A stretch of DNA of 64,000 bases, taken from Acridotheres tristis. Lineage: Eukaryota > Chordata > Aves > Passeriformes > Sturnidae. The DNA is taken from the NCBI GenBank assembly GCA_037013685.1, contig CM072885.1, forward strand, positions 27,565,442 through 27,629,441, given 5' to 3'. Positions 29,901 through 44,900 of this stretch are shown one piece after another; within the stretch, counting starts at the first letter, position 1, and each line of letters opens with the position of its first letter. Position numbers and translations under genes: made by a program. Below the pieces are notes generated by a model. That model was not told where the DNA came from, searched no databases, and worked only from the letters and a program-made list of their open reading frames with translations.

Positions 29901-32900
29901 CTTCTTTGTTTAGCTCCTTTTCAATTATTTCACCTCTTTGGAAAAAATAATCTGAAATATTCCACTACAAAATAAATAAGACATATGGTGTTGTACAATA
30001 AAAATAGGGTAATGCTCTTAAAGATCATGAAATAAATTGTCTCTTATTTTCACAAAGTATTTTGCAAAGTACATCAGGATATTAATTTCCCTACATTGGT
30101 GAAATAAGATCAGCACACAAATACTACAAGATCCAAAAATTACTCTTCTTTCTCAACTTTTAGGTTCCCATTATAGGGGGCACCAAAAAATTAATTAAAA
30201 ATAAGATACTGATTAACATGGTTACAATGCAATACCATTTCTTTTAGTAAGCCACAAATCATGGAGATTAAAGGTAAGATGTAGACTCACTCAATTTACC
30301 TATGATTCCAGATAACAGCATGGGAGTTCAGTAAGAACCCAAAAAGCTAGGTTGTGGCTTTCACTTTTATAACTGACTACAGATAAGTTTTCATTTAAAA
30401 AGAAAAGCAAAAATGAAAGCCAGAAGTAGCATCACTGTAGGTTAATAAAAAACTCACCAGCAAACCAATTGAAGTTAAGCTAATATTTAGCTCTTGGTTG
30501 TGAAGTCCAAAGCTTCCTGCAACTTCAACAACTATCTGCAGACAAGTACATGGCATTGTAGGAAGGAAGTCAGTCACAACCAGCTGAAGACACTGGAATG
30601 CAGTCCGTATTAGGGACTCTCTTAAAAAAAGCAAAAGAAAAATAAAGCACGCACGCACACACACTCATTTCACATTTCTTCAAGAGCATGAAGATTTTTT
30701 AATAACTCAAATATTAAATTCAAAAAGAAAAATATCAAATTACTGTTTTTGAGAAGAGTTTGCACCATTTTAAATGGGTTTTTGAGATATAAGTTTAAGT
30801 TGAAGCTTAAAATTCTGATGCAGTAGTTTAGTCCATGTTAACTATCTGTGGAGTTAAGTTTAGACCTTCCAGCAGTCCTTAGCTAATTCTTGTAGTGAAG
30901 TCCTTTTCTCTGTTTTAGAGCTCTAACATTTGTTTGTTCAAACGTGTTAGCCAGAATAGTAGGAAAAAAGCCACAATGGACAAAAAAAAGCACTTAATTT
31001 AAGCATTATAATCTTCCAAAGAGTAAGCTGTTCTGAAGAATTTCTTGTATCAGCAGTTACAAATTACTTAATTACTTCAAGTATGCCAAACAGGTGGGCA
31101 GAATTTGTTTTTATTTATTAGGAAAGATGCGTGCTAACATAATGGTAGTCTTACTTGCTTAAATACTACATTATATCAGACAAAAATTTTAAAAATACCT
31201 ACCATTAAATAGATTCTTAATAATTACTTGGCCTTCAGAATTAGATTCTGAACAAAAACATAAAAATATAGTACAGAAAAAGTTTACAAGAAGGAGTTCT
31301 CAGAAGCAGCAAGGCCCTTAACAACTAAAATCTTGCTTAGTGAGAGACAAAATGAAGGAATCAAAAGGAGTGGTGGAGTGTACATAACACAAAATAGGGA
31401 AGCTGCATTGAAATTTCACTGCAGGGTTTTTTCAATGTTTAACGTACAATAGAATTAATTTCAAAGCTTTGTAATACAGAAGCTTGGTGCCCTTCAGGAT
31501 ACATATACTGGAAAAAATTTCAGACTATAGATATGCTAGCTACCTATACCAGAATTACAAATGAATTTATTTTTTTTATTAATCCAATATCAAAATCAGA
31601 GGTGGGTCATTTCCACTGTATTCTAACAGCCAACACGATATAGATACCAGAGGAATACACAAGAAACTTCACATGGACAATAATGTATAACTAATAATTC
31701 TTTAATATGATGAATACTGCAGAGAAACATCCATCCTACCATGTAAGATCAAAGTATTTATCAATGCTACACTGATGGAGGATAGACTCACACAACACTC
31801 TCCCCCATCATCATTACTCATATAGGAGTCTATAGAGTGAAACAGATCCAAAACTGCTGCAGTTCCCCCTCCAGTACAAAGTTTCAGGGGTCCAAAACTG
31901 CTGCAGTTCCCCCTCCAGTACAAAGTTTCAGGGGTATGCGACTTTCAATGACTCTAACAGAAAAAAGAAGGAGGCAAGAAGTCAAAGTATAGTTCCACTA
32001 CTCATTTTGAAGTACTGAGTTAATGGGAAAGTAACCCATCTTTCTAAACTTCAAATGCAAGGCTACAAGAACAAATTCAGATGAGATTTTCCCAATGAAG
32101 GTCCCACACTACTATGTGTTTAAAGAAAGGTTTTAAACTCCCTCATGCAAGTAGCAACAGCTACCCAACTCTTCAAATTGTGGAATTGTCCTTTGTGTTA
32201 TAGATGATCATAAAAAGGCAGCTATAAATGGAAGAAACTTAAGCTTAGTGAGAAATCTTTAGATTGTATAATGCTTTATCTATGCTTAAAATAAGCAGAG
32301 GCTTTCCACTGAAAAAGTCTTCAAAGCCAAGCTTCCTTTTGTTTGGCAGGCTAGTACTGTACAATCCAGAAGTGACCAAAGTATGGGTTTTGGCTATCAA
32401 AACAGCATTTTCTGTATTTATAAAAGCCTGGAAAGAAATTCTCCAGACAGGTAAATGGATTTCTGTCCTGGAATCCAAGATGTTCCCTGATCAAAGGGAA
32501 GACACTTGTGAAGAAAGTCTTGTGGTCAGTAAGTTAATATTTAAAGTATGATAATAGTATCTGCATCTTATGCTCATAGCTGTAACTTAGGTAAGAAATT
32601 AAGTTCTTCCTCAGGGAAAATAAGTCATACTTAAGTTTTTCCTACTGTACTTAATACGTTGTGGACAAACAGCGCTATGTAGTTGAAGCAGATTATTCCA
32701 TATGTTTTGAAGAAGGAGATTAAGATATAACACAAGATGTTAGTAACATCTTGAGATACTGGCCAGTGAGATACGGGTTTGAGATTTAATGGGATCTGAA
32801 GACTGTCTTGAGAAGGAATTTGTGGTAGTTCTCATCCATCACTAACAACAGTGAAAACCAAAAGGCATGCAGGAACACATTGCACCAAGTGTGGAAACAA

Positions 32901-35900
32901 CTACCAAAGGAAGCTTAATTACAAAATAGAGGATGCTCACAAACAAGAATGCCAAATTCCTTGGGAATTTTGGTAGGTACTACTGCCAGTGCAAACAATA
33001 CTGGTCAAGAGCAAAATCCTTCAAGCATTTGAAGGGGCTTTAGGTTTTTATATGACCAAAAGACTAAAGCTAAGGTCGGACAAAAGGAGAGATATGCCAA
33101 GGAAAATTCTACTAACACTAGAGTTATACGATGACCTATCCCACTGCTAGTCTTGACTAGCACCTAAAAAACAATAAACATTGTTTGAGTGTGTGGGTAC
33201 ACTTCTTGGTGCTTACAGTTGCAAAGTCAGATGTTCAATTCACTGCTCATTTCATAAGTACTCCTTTTAACTTCATCTCTCACTTTCCCTTGTGGGCAGA
33301 AAACAAGTCCACCTCTGCTGGCAACAGAGTCAATTGTGTAAGTCAAGGGATTCGCCCACAGCCAGTAAATAATCTTCCATCCTTCTGCTACCAGCAACCA
33401 TTTAGGTAGGAAGGCTTCAAGAAAAAGAGAGAGCGATCAGAAGAAAATACACACTAGAGACTATTGGAAGATTTAAGAAGGAAAAGAAACAACAGATAAA
33501 CTGAGCAACACCTGATTCACACTGAAGCATTGGCAAGCACCAGAGATGTGTCCACCAGATGGTCAAGATCAAATGAAATGGCACACTGAGTAGTCCTCAG
33601 TGTATACTGCATGCTGACTTCAGGAGAACACAGAGTGGAATAATATTCTGGTATTTTGGAAGATTAATTCAGTAAAATAAAGTGTGCTTCAGGAAGAATT
33701 AAAAAGTGCATTTTTATTGAGTAAAATTTTTCACAAGCCAAAAAATTACAATGAAACTAAGATTATTGAAGTGGCTATTAAAGTACAAAAATATGAGCAG
33801 AATTTTTTCTACTGTTCTTATCTTACATGAGTTTAAAATTTTATTTCCACCACTTACCCCTGATCACTTTGGATTGCCCCCATGACTCCAAGTACCAATG
33901 GCCAACCAGGTCCTAAGCTGTCACCCTGACTCTGTAAAATCTGTAGTACACACTCCAATTGCTTGATCCTGATATCAGGATGACTAATGTTTGACAGCTC
34001 CTTTAGTGGATTCAATAAAAGCAACTGCAGTCTCTAAAATCAAACAGTAAAGCATATTAAGGATGTTAACATTTAACTGATTCTTAACTATTTTTATGTG
34101 TAAGTGAAAACATACAGTACAAATTAAAGATTCATTGAATTAATTCAGTAGCTCACTCACTAAATGCTCAAATTCAGACCACAAAGGGTCTTTGCAGAAA
34201 ATCTACGTTCCTGACTGCTGCTCTCCAGGTTCCTCAGAAAGCAGCTACAGATGCTGCTAGAGTTGCATAAAAAGTGTCACGCAACTTTATGCTCACTCAG
34301 CAGGGTTAAACTCAGCTTCCTACTCAAGAGACCTTGGAAAAAATATCCAATGAGTCTCAGTCGAAATATTAGAATGTTTTATTAATTGTGGATTGAACAG
34401 CTGTAATTTAGAAGGTTAGGCAACATGTTTTTTACCTGCCAAAGCATCACATATATAATTCTAAACATTCTGGAATTGTTTTGCATTTATGAAAGTGACT
34501 CATAATTTGTTCTAAGAAATGGACATAATATTCAAGCATCACTCTTTGTTAGGTATTCAAAAAATGAAAGAGGATAGTTTATTAGAATGCATGTGGTGGT
34601 TCACAATAGTTACATCTGAGTGTTACAGCTACAGACTTCATATACTCATTAGTAAAGTTGCTTTATGCATGAAGGAGGAAAGCATCTGCTCTTAAATTTA
34701 CTTTACCTGATTTTGAGATAAAGGAGGATTATGTCTGAATGTCAGTCCTACTTTAATGAGACAAGTTAAAGCTTCTGCTCCCCATTCTCTCATTCTAGAG
34801 TTGGGATGCTGACAGACCTGAAAACACAGCAATGTTTTGTTTAAAGTAATTTTTATCTGACCAACATATATAATACATTAAAAACTGGTATTTTAATTAT
34901 ATTAGAATGTACATATAATAGTATAAGAATAATACAATAAATTTCTCAATGATAAAATTTGGCATCATAGTAAAAAGAGAAATGTATCTTTTGGATAGAC
35001 ATACCTTCTGAACAAGGAAGCAATAGGAAGCAGTGAAAGACAGAAGGAAATATAATGAATATTACATATATATAATTCAAGTAAACAAATTTTCCAAAAT
35101 GAATAAACAAACTGCTAGTTCTGATAATGACTGATTAAAAAACACCAAACAACACTTCAATAAATGCCTAAGACTTTCAAGTTTACCTTAACCTAAAGCT
35201 ACAAAATTGGAAGTTTCACATACTTCTTAACATAGTCAAGTGAGGAACACAACAATAGGAAACACAGAAAGTGCCTTCTATACTCTCAAATACAAAAAGT
35301 AACTACATATCAAAGATAAAATAAACACGCTCCATTTAAAACCTTGACAAAGCAATAGTGAGCATCTTTAAACTTGCGTTTCAAACGCATACCTTCATTT
35401 CTCTTTGTCCCCAAGTTCTCTAAACCTAACAACTTTGCTAATTGCTTTCTTAGAATATAAAAATTAAAAACACTGTGTGTATTCGTTTCTTAGATAGCTA
35501 GCATGAACTGTGCTGTATCTAATACACTACCCTCAAATTAATGGGGGAAGTGTAAATTGCCATTTCATTGACCACTTCATAATTATTCCCACCCACACTT
35601 CCAGCCATAGCTCTGATGGTGTGAGAACCCAGAGTCAAGTCCAAAGCAGTATCATAAAGAAGACTAATGCCTTTTATTGGTAGACCATTCTTTTATCAAC
35701 CACTAACCAAACTGAAAAGGAGAACAATGTAGAAGAGCTAGCTTAATGTTTAAAAATGTGGAAAAGAAACAGCCTCTCTCCTGATTTACTTATAATTTTA
35801 AAACTTTATATAAAACAAAAAGAGAGAATTTGAAGTACTTCATGCTCTGATTCTGTCCAGATAAGCAGTTCCAGAACCGGGGAACAAGCTACTCCCTCAG

Positions 35901-38900
35901 GTTGTGTTTAATTGAATTATAGCTCATGTTTCCTCCTTCCTTATTGTACCTCAACAACTTAGGTTTAAAAGGAAGTAAGGCAGTGCTTTGAAAGAAAATG
36001 AAAGACTCTGTATTTCCTACGAAAGTGTCAGATTATCTGCAATGCACGGGTAACAGACTGCTCCCTGGATAAAAACAGTCTCAAGGTGTGGATGGTGAAC
36101 CTTACTGTCTTGTAGGGCAAAAAAAGAAGAAAAAGAGATGCCTGTGCTTTAATTCCTTAAATCCAGAAGAAGAGGAGGAGAGAAAAAAAATTAAGCATTT
36201 TTTTCTTCTAGACAAAGCAATATGTGGCTTCCATAAATAGACTAATGACCAATCCTTAATATTGGTTGAAACAATGTACAGCTGTTAAAGAAGTGCCTGA
36301 TACATTGTGAATTATGAGGAAGAAAATTCTTCTCCTTTACTCACTCTAAAACAAATCCTGTTCTTACATTTTATTCTCCTACATACTTGTGTGGAGAATT
36401 AAAACTATAGTTACAATCAACCACCTGTTTTTAATTTTCAATTCAAAATGTAATGCATTTTCCTTGATAAAGTATATTTTTTGTGTTGAGGTTAAAATAC
36501 TAAAGAAATTGCAATAGGATTATGACATTTTTACACTTGAACAGCAGTCTCTTAAAGCATTCAGAAGTTAGCTTAAATATTAAAAAAACCCCAACCAAAC
36601 AACCCTTTCTTAGTAAATATCCTGGCTTCAATTCTATCTCAGAATCTTCCTAGATATTTGTACTGTGTGATACAGTAAAACATGTTTGCACTACCTTAAT
36701 TAGAACAAATACATGAAGTATAATTACTTGATCCTTCTGAACACTGCTGTGTCAAAAATATATAAAGACTGATGGCACTATAAAGACAAAGTTATCAAGA
36801 GATATTAAAATATTGTAATTCAAATATGTAAATTCACTTTTAAATTCAAACCATAATGCATTTGAGTTGCAACAATAAAGTGCCTAAACCAAAATATAGA
36901 ATTGCAATTTAGAATTTTTTTTTAGATTACACATTAAAAGCATATTTCCACAAGATCTTCATTAATACAAACTAAATTCTAGTACAAGTGATAAAAGCCA
37001 TTAGTTACCTCCAGAAGATGACCGGTCAGAGGTCTCCAAAGAATCTCAATCCTGCGCATGTTAACCAGTCCTGTTTCCAGTAATTTAGCGACAGCAAAAA
37101 GTGATGGTTCCTTAATAAAATGGAATTTGAACACATGACTGTGAGGTTACTGCAACAAGGCAAGAGTATTTTGCTGGGGGATAATTTCTCAGTGCAGGGC
37201 TGCAGGAGAAGCCACATGGGGTCAACAGTCTGACTAAAACCAGCACTGCTGGTGCTGTAAAAACACTCAGTCCTCCCTCCAAGCAGCTTTCTAACATGTT
37301 TAGCTAGCAAAACAGCCTTTACATCATTGCAACTTCTCAACTTAAAATTATATGTGAAACTATCTGGAATATTTAATTTCATAATACCCTAATTCTTTAA
37401 TTTGCTTCATAAATGCTCTGCAGGAACATGATAAGTTTTCCATTCATCAAATATATCTGCAAATATTTGTGATAAGCTTCAATTTTACTTTTTAAAAAAT
37501 CAGCATACAGTCAAAATTACTGTTGCACTGAAATCATTCTCTCTTCCCATTTCTGCTGATGTCTTACTCTAATTTTTAAACTGATTATAAACACAAACTC
37601 TACTTATTAAATGGAATCTGTTGCTGTAATAGCAAAATGTTATCAAACGTGTTCTCTGCCTTCACTATCTCCAGTGCAACAGATTAAGGATAAACTTTCA
37701 GAAACTCTCCTCAGGGTAAGATTATGACTAGGAGAATATTTATTCAATTTTACCAAATGACAGGGGTCTTCAATCTTTCTGGGTTAAAGGTTGTTTACTG
37801 AAGCTGACACAAATACTAACTATGGTTTTCCCAAGTAAATATGACTTATCAGGTTTGTAAATACCTAATTGTCAGGCTTTCTCTGAAGTACATTGTAAGA
37901 GAAAATTGAATTGAAAATTAGCATCTCACAGAACATACTGTGCTACTCAGCATCCCTAACCTCTGAAATTACAAGGGCTTTTAAAAGTTTCATCCACCCA
38001 CAATCTTATTAATGGAAACTCATAATATTCCTTAACTAAAAAGCACAGGAACACAGTGAGGATGTTCACAGAACGTAGTAACTGTATGAACCATTAAAAA
38101 CAAGACGTTCTCTGGTTCATATTTTATTTTTTGATCTAGAGCAACAAAGGTATTACTAGTATTAGAAATAGTAACCTTAGAGGATAAATGTACAGGTCCT
38201 CTGCCTGTTTCATAAAAATATCTAAAAAAAAAAACCCTCTTTTTATACCTTATTGTTTCCATAGGCCATATCCATGGCTTCCAGAGACAAGGAGCAAAGG
38301 GCATTTATTAAGTGATGTAAAGACACATCGTCAAGGTACCTGAAAAATAACTGCTATCAAAACATTGTCAAGTTTGATATACACATACTATTTTAATTAC
38401 AAGATAAGGTTTCTTACTGTGAGTTTTCAAAAAGCTTTGAAATCATGCTGGATATAGATGGCAGATCAGTCATAACTGCTGTAGTCAGAACCTTGAAAAA
38501 AAGACAGAAATATGTCTTACAGATTGTAATAGAAAATACCGTATAATCATTAACCGAAAAACAATCATGCTTACTGTGCTTGGCCCTTCCACAGCTCTCC
38601 CAGGTTTTAATGCACCCCCAACACTAGGCTTCAGTCCCAGAACCCACACAAGATGCTGAAAAATACAAAAGGATAATTTTTCAGGCAGAGAAGAAATTAC
38701 CATTGTACTCAAGCAAGCCACCAACCTTTCAGCCAAACAGAACACAAGAGAAATGCTACAGTACTTATTGAAGGGAATTCACAGTACACCATGAGAAATC
38801 TCAAAGGTTCTTCTGTTGCTCACTGACCAACTGAAAACCAAATTATAGCAAAACATCCAGGCATAACAGCAAGGCATAAATATTTCCTGTGAGGAAAATA

Positions 38901-41900
38901 TTACCTGAAGGGTAGCCAGGACAAGTTGCCATGATGTACCAAGAACAGCTCCATGGAAGTGAGCTAAGTTGAGTAATGTCCTCATACACTGGATATTTTT
39001 TGATGTCAGCTACAGAAAAAAAAACAATAACCAAACAGCCATCCAATTTTTATCATTCCACAATCATAGTGTTTCTAGCAAACTTCCAATTTTTATTGAA
39101 GTGCCTTAAAATTACATTTTGTTTGCACTAGTGAAATATAATTTTTTAGAGAAGTAGCTCAGTATCTCTCCTTCTCTCAGGCTTATCTTGGTGAGGCTGA
39201 ATATGAGTACTTGTGTGCTGTGTCCAGCTCTGAGGACCCCAACACTGGGAGGACATTGATCTGTTGGAGGGCCACCAAGATGTTTAGAGGGGGGGAACAC
39301 CTCTCCTATGAGGAAAGGCTAAGAGAATCAGGATTGTTCAGCCTGGAAAGGCGAAGGCTTAGGGATGACCTAATGCAGCCTTCCAGTACCTGAAGGGAAC
39401 TTCCAGGAAAAACAGGGCAAGACTATTTACAAGAGCATGTAGTTATAGGACAAGGGGGAATGAGTTCAAATTAAAAGAGAACAGGTTTCAGTATTAGGAA
39501 AGAAATCTTTACTGTGAGGCTGATGAGGCACTGGAACAGGCTGCCCAGGGAAGTAGTAGATGCCCCATCCCTGGCACTGTTCAAGGCTAGGTTGGATGTG
39601 GCTCTGAGCAAGCTGGTCTAGCAGAAAGTGTCCCTACACATGGCCAGTGGGTTAGAATGAGATGATCTTTAAGGTCCTTTCCATCCCAAACCATTCTGCG
39701 ATTCTATGATTTGACCACTTCCATCACCTCCCAGTTTCACATTATTATCAGACACAAGTTCAAGTACTCCAGCTTAATTGCATCATCTCCACAAAATCAG
39801 CCTTCACACATAGGCATATAACATAGCTGAGATCTAGAGTTTTCCAAATGGAATGGAACTTCTAGATAAAAGTCAGAAAAAGCAAGAATAAGACTCCTTT
39901 GCAATTAAGTAACTTTACTGTCCAGGGCTGTTCCAAATTAAAGCCTTAGGACAAGACTTCAGCTGACCATTGTTGTTAAGAAGCTTGTGTATCTGGTTTT
40001 AAGACATGTTGAGATGCAGGAAGAAGTAGTTAAGCAAAGTAAGATCACTTACAAGTTGTACTTACCATAACTGTTCCCTGTGGCTGAAGAGCTAAGGGTT
40101 GCCCTACTGCTACAACTTGCTGGTGAGACTCACTTGAGGGACTAATCATTTGAACATTTTGTCCCTGAATGGAATATGCTGGAGGAAAATTGAAAAGAGA
40201 AGGAAAAAAAAAATCTAAATTTAAAATCCAGTACTTACTTACTGTAAGAACCACCTTCTGGCAAACAGACTCCAGAAAAGTTTTTTTACAGTTGTTTAGC
40301 TTTAACACACCTCACTTTGAAACTTTTAGTTATATTTAGATTACAGTGTCATTGTCGTAGAGAGTTAAAGATCCAACAATTATTCCCTGTTTCTAACTAT
40401 TAAACATTGCTTGCAATACATTGATATATTTTATGTCAAGACTGAAATATTTATGATTAAGATACGAGTATTAGACTGTTAACTCAGTTTTTGGTAGTAG
40501 TTGTGCATAAATAGTATCACTGTGTGCTACCATTGTACCAGTGCACTCAGAAAATGAGGGTGTCATCGATGCTATATGATGATATTTTTCCAATACGGGA
40601 CTTCAGGACACCCATTTTATAACTCACTTGTAAAAAGAAGAGCAACCTATATAAAATAACTGCGGTTCCCCGCTTTGTTTCTATAGATATCTGCGTTTTT
40701 CAGTCATGTGTACTTCTTCACAGACTTACAATCTAATAATACACTTAGCTGGTACACTGAACTGAAGTAAGGGTGATGGTCCTTGTTCCCACAGTAAGAT
40801 ATTTTTGTTTTATATTAAGAGCTCTAATGCTAGATTCATCTGTATTTTCTTCAGGTAGTTGCTTTTCTTAGTAAATAGTAATTCACTTTCGAAGTTAGAA
40901 ACAGAGTATATCCTAAACGAGCATATATTATGAATTACATAAGATGTGGGACACATCAATTCAGCTTTTTGTAGGCTGAAGAGAGCCCAGAACTTAGATC
41001 TTCCACGTACGCATAAGTATTACCACCACTACACAATTGTGGAAAAGACTGCAGTACATCACAAATGCAAGGATGTTCTAGCCAAAGCTTTAGAATCCAA
41101 GTTATCTAGAGATCTTTTCAGATTTTGAATGCCTTAATTACATATCCTTGCAGATCTTTACAACGGTAGACAGATCTCCCTAGAATCTGAACTTCTGACA
41201 TATGTGACTCATTCAGGAAATTCTAGGTTAATCACAATGATAGTCAGCAAATGCTGCAAGACTAACCAGTTCTGGAAAGCAGGTGACCTAGGTGCTGTCT
41301 CAGAATTCTAACATACTTTAATACAGCCAAATACTACAGCTGCTCGTCTTTGGAATCACAACCTGAAAAAATTTGGGTTTAGAGGACAATACAAAGACAC
41401 ACAATTAAGAAAAATGTATATGTTTACATTTGCTGGACAGAGCTGCAGTTGGGCTGTTTAATACAGTAAGGGCATAGTGAGGAGGCAGGGATCCTTTGCA
41501 AATGGCAGTGATAAAGGCATCTCTTGATGTTACAAGACCCAGTCTTCCACAAAGTGCAGCCATGGTCAATTCTGCTTTTAGAATGTTTTCAGTGGCAGCT
41601 TCATCAGTGCTGGAAAAGTACACATTGTTGAGCAAGAATTAATACAGAGCACAGAAGCAGGCAGCTAACTAAAACTGAAACCCATAAGAACATATACTTT
41701 AAACCCATTAAGACTATAAATATTGAAGAACAAGCATAACTAAATCAACAAAATTCTTCAGAACCACTTCCTACAAAATTGGCCTTTACTTCTCAGTGAC
41801 TTGGTAAATGAGACTATGAGAAAATATTTAAAACTAATTTCAGTAAATGGTGCTTGATTATAGAAAGTTCTTTGAAGGTGTCAATTAATTTACCCCAGAC

Positions 41901-44900
41901 ACTTCCTAGTAAAAAGCTTTTCCAGTTTAACGATTAGATAGTACTAACAGGTACCAAGACATTACTTAGTCCCTTACTTGCAGTAATCAGGACATGGAAT
42001 TACTTCAATATGTTGAAACATGCAAGCAAAGTAAAAAGAAATAAAGATATATTAAATACTTTAAATGCAACCGTTTGAAAATGCAATTAATTGTTCTGTA
42101 TTGAAATACATTAAAAGTTGATGTTGGACTTCGGGAGACTTCTGTGCCGTTTACTCATTCAGTCTAAGCTACAAACCTGACTGCTCAGGTGCCATGAACA
42201 ACACTTACGTTGAAAACTGTCAATTTGACTGCTATCAAAAGTCAGTTCAAAATATAGCTTGGAATATCAACTTCGAAAAATAAGGGGAAATGAAAGACCA
42301 GATACCTTGCATCAAGTAGGAGGGACAGAGCAGCCAGAAGACCACACCAACAAGCGTTCACCATTTCTTCCCAGACAGCTCTGTTACCTTAAAAGAAATA
42401 TATAAACTTTTTTTATAGCAGAAACACAGTAGTTCCCTTAATAATTTTCAACTGTATCATTAAAAAAATGCTTGTTACTGCATCTTCTGAAGTGTTTTTG
42501 TATGTATGTTTACACAGATGTTTATGTGCATACAGAAAGACACTCATACCGGTACTATTTCAATAGCTTGCATTTAAAGTAACATCTCTGAGGTAAAAAA
42601 AAAGTCACCAGGCAATGCTTTTTCTAAATAGCATCAAAAAACCCCACCAAAATCCAACTTATCACAGTATATGTAATAATTTTTCATCTTTGTCTATAAA
42701 AATAAACATTCAGAAGTGCAAAAATATGGGATAAGAAACTCACTGAAATTTTGCAGTGAAGTAAAAATACTCTCCTGTGGTATCTATAATTTGTTTCGTT
42801 CATTTAATAGGGAAAAAGATATTGGTCTAGCAAATGGGTATCTGCCCAGCCCATTTGCACACCCCCCTCTCTTCCAGGGGCCACGCCAAACCCCGGGGTG
42901 GAGCCGGCGCTCCAGAGCACCATGGAGAGCTCCCCGCTCCCGACACAGTGCCTGGGACGAAGCCCTCTGCTCCCCTGCTGTCCTTTCAGCAGCCCCAGTG
43001 CCAAGGCTCAACTTCAGCTGTATTGCCTTGGCTCCCTGGGGCACGAGTCAAACTCACTGTTCAAACAGAAGTCTTTCTGTACATACAGACCCCTATGTAT
43101 GTAGACCCCAGACTCATCATATGTTCCACAAAGGCAATCCCCACTTCACAGCAGTTCTGCTTTTAAATAAGTTCTGCTCTATACACTGCAATCTTACTAA
43201 GAATTCCTCCCTTAAAACATTAATTTTATCTTCCTACTAGATACATAGTTTTCTTTTAACATGATCATAACTCCATTTCTGTCAGTCTCTTGTGACCTGA
43301 GATCTCAGTGTTCAGCCAAAAGCAGAACACCAAGTCAAGTATTTTTTTAAAATGAAACTGCTATTCCATTTAAAAAAACACAAACACGCTTCATTGAAAG
43401 TTTTGATATATAAATAAGAAACAATAAATTTAAGCAAAAAAAGCATGACATTTTATAATCTGCTTTCCATAAAACTGTTATATTTCACACAGTGTTTGCA
43501 TTTGCAAATACCTAGTTCTTTCTCTGATTGGTCAGAAACAGACTGCAAATCTTGCTCTGAAGACTGCACTGGTAATGAAGTTGCCTCTGTTGAGGTTTGA
43601 ATGACAGTTTCTGCCTCTCCCAACTCTCCTTCGATCATGGTAGTGATACCACGGACAAGATCCAGCAAACAGTGAAATGCCACTGACATTGCATAGCCTT
43701 CAGGAATTGTAGGTGGCTCGACTTTGTCCAGCATCTCCAAACTAAAAAATTGAAAACATGACAAGTGTGCAGCAATACCACTGTTTTTAGAAACAATAAT
43801 AAAAAACAAGATTCCAAATGAATGTTAAGTACAAACAGGCCCCAAATACAATCCTTCAAGATTTTCTGCAACTCAAGAAAAAAATCTTTAAATCATTAAG
43901 TAAAAGAGTAAATGAATCACTAAATATGATAGCAACCAAAAGGGTATAAACCCTGAGTACAGATCTGCAAAAAATATTTCTAAAAACTAACACATATAAG
44001 GAAGCATCATGAATAATTCTACTTGCATTATTATTTTACTTAGTCACTGCAACTGAACTATTCAGAAGAATCCAAGTATCTAGGAACAACAGAGGAAATA
44101 TATCAGTAAGTCATGACAATGTGAACATAGTTACACCAAATTGAGGACAAGTCAGACATTCTATTATCATTATCTTTGAGTCCAAATGGCTAGAAAAGCC
44201 TGTCCATAGCTAGATATTACATGGCCAAATATTCATCACCTACATGCATAGGTAAACAATGGAAGTTATTTGTAAAAAGAAGATATGTCTACATGATTCA
44301 TCACTGAAAAGCATTCAATTAAAACATCACTATACTGGAACAGCAGCCTCATTGCCTCTTTTCTCCATCGTTTACTTTAAAAGCACATAAAGAACTGCTG
44401 AGTTACAAATCCAACAGAAATTGTAGCTGACACAGCAGCAGCATCTATACAAGTAGATACAGTCTGTTATAAAAACTACCTGCTATCACAACAATCATTC
44501 TTTCATTTCTTCCTATATAAACTACTCTTAAAAGAGCTACATATTCCAGCTAAAATATACCAAAGATACTTTTATGCTCCAGTGTCACCACTCTTGACTG
44601 CATAAAGGATTTTTCCTTCTCCCAAACACAAGACACTTCAATCTTTACCTCCAATTTCCTGAAGATAGCTGCCTCAAATATTTGGAGAGCAGGAACTACA
44701 GCTTAATCAAGTGGTCAGCATTTCAGCCTCCATATACAAGTAAGTGCAAATATATATACAGGTCTAATTAAAATTAAGAGTGGGTTTTATAGTTACAATA
44801 TATTTGGGAGGTAGAGGTCACATCCTTTTACTTTTGAAGACAGAAAATGCTAACTACTGAATCAATTATCTAAGTTGTTACTGTTACATGGCAATGGCCA

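Noticed and set aside
42716..43240. 174-codon plus-strand open frame over the GC-rich island
   Set aside because: GC-rich sequence loses stop codons by composition. There is no recognisable protein, and overlapping frames are open on both strands. It is kept only as a compositional finding.
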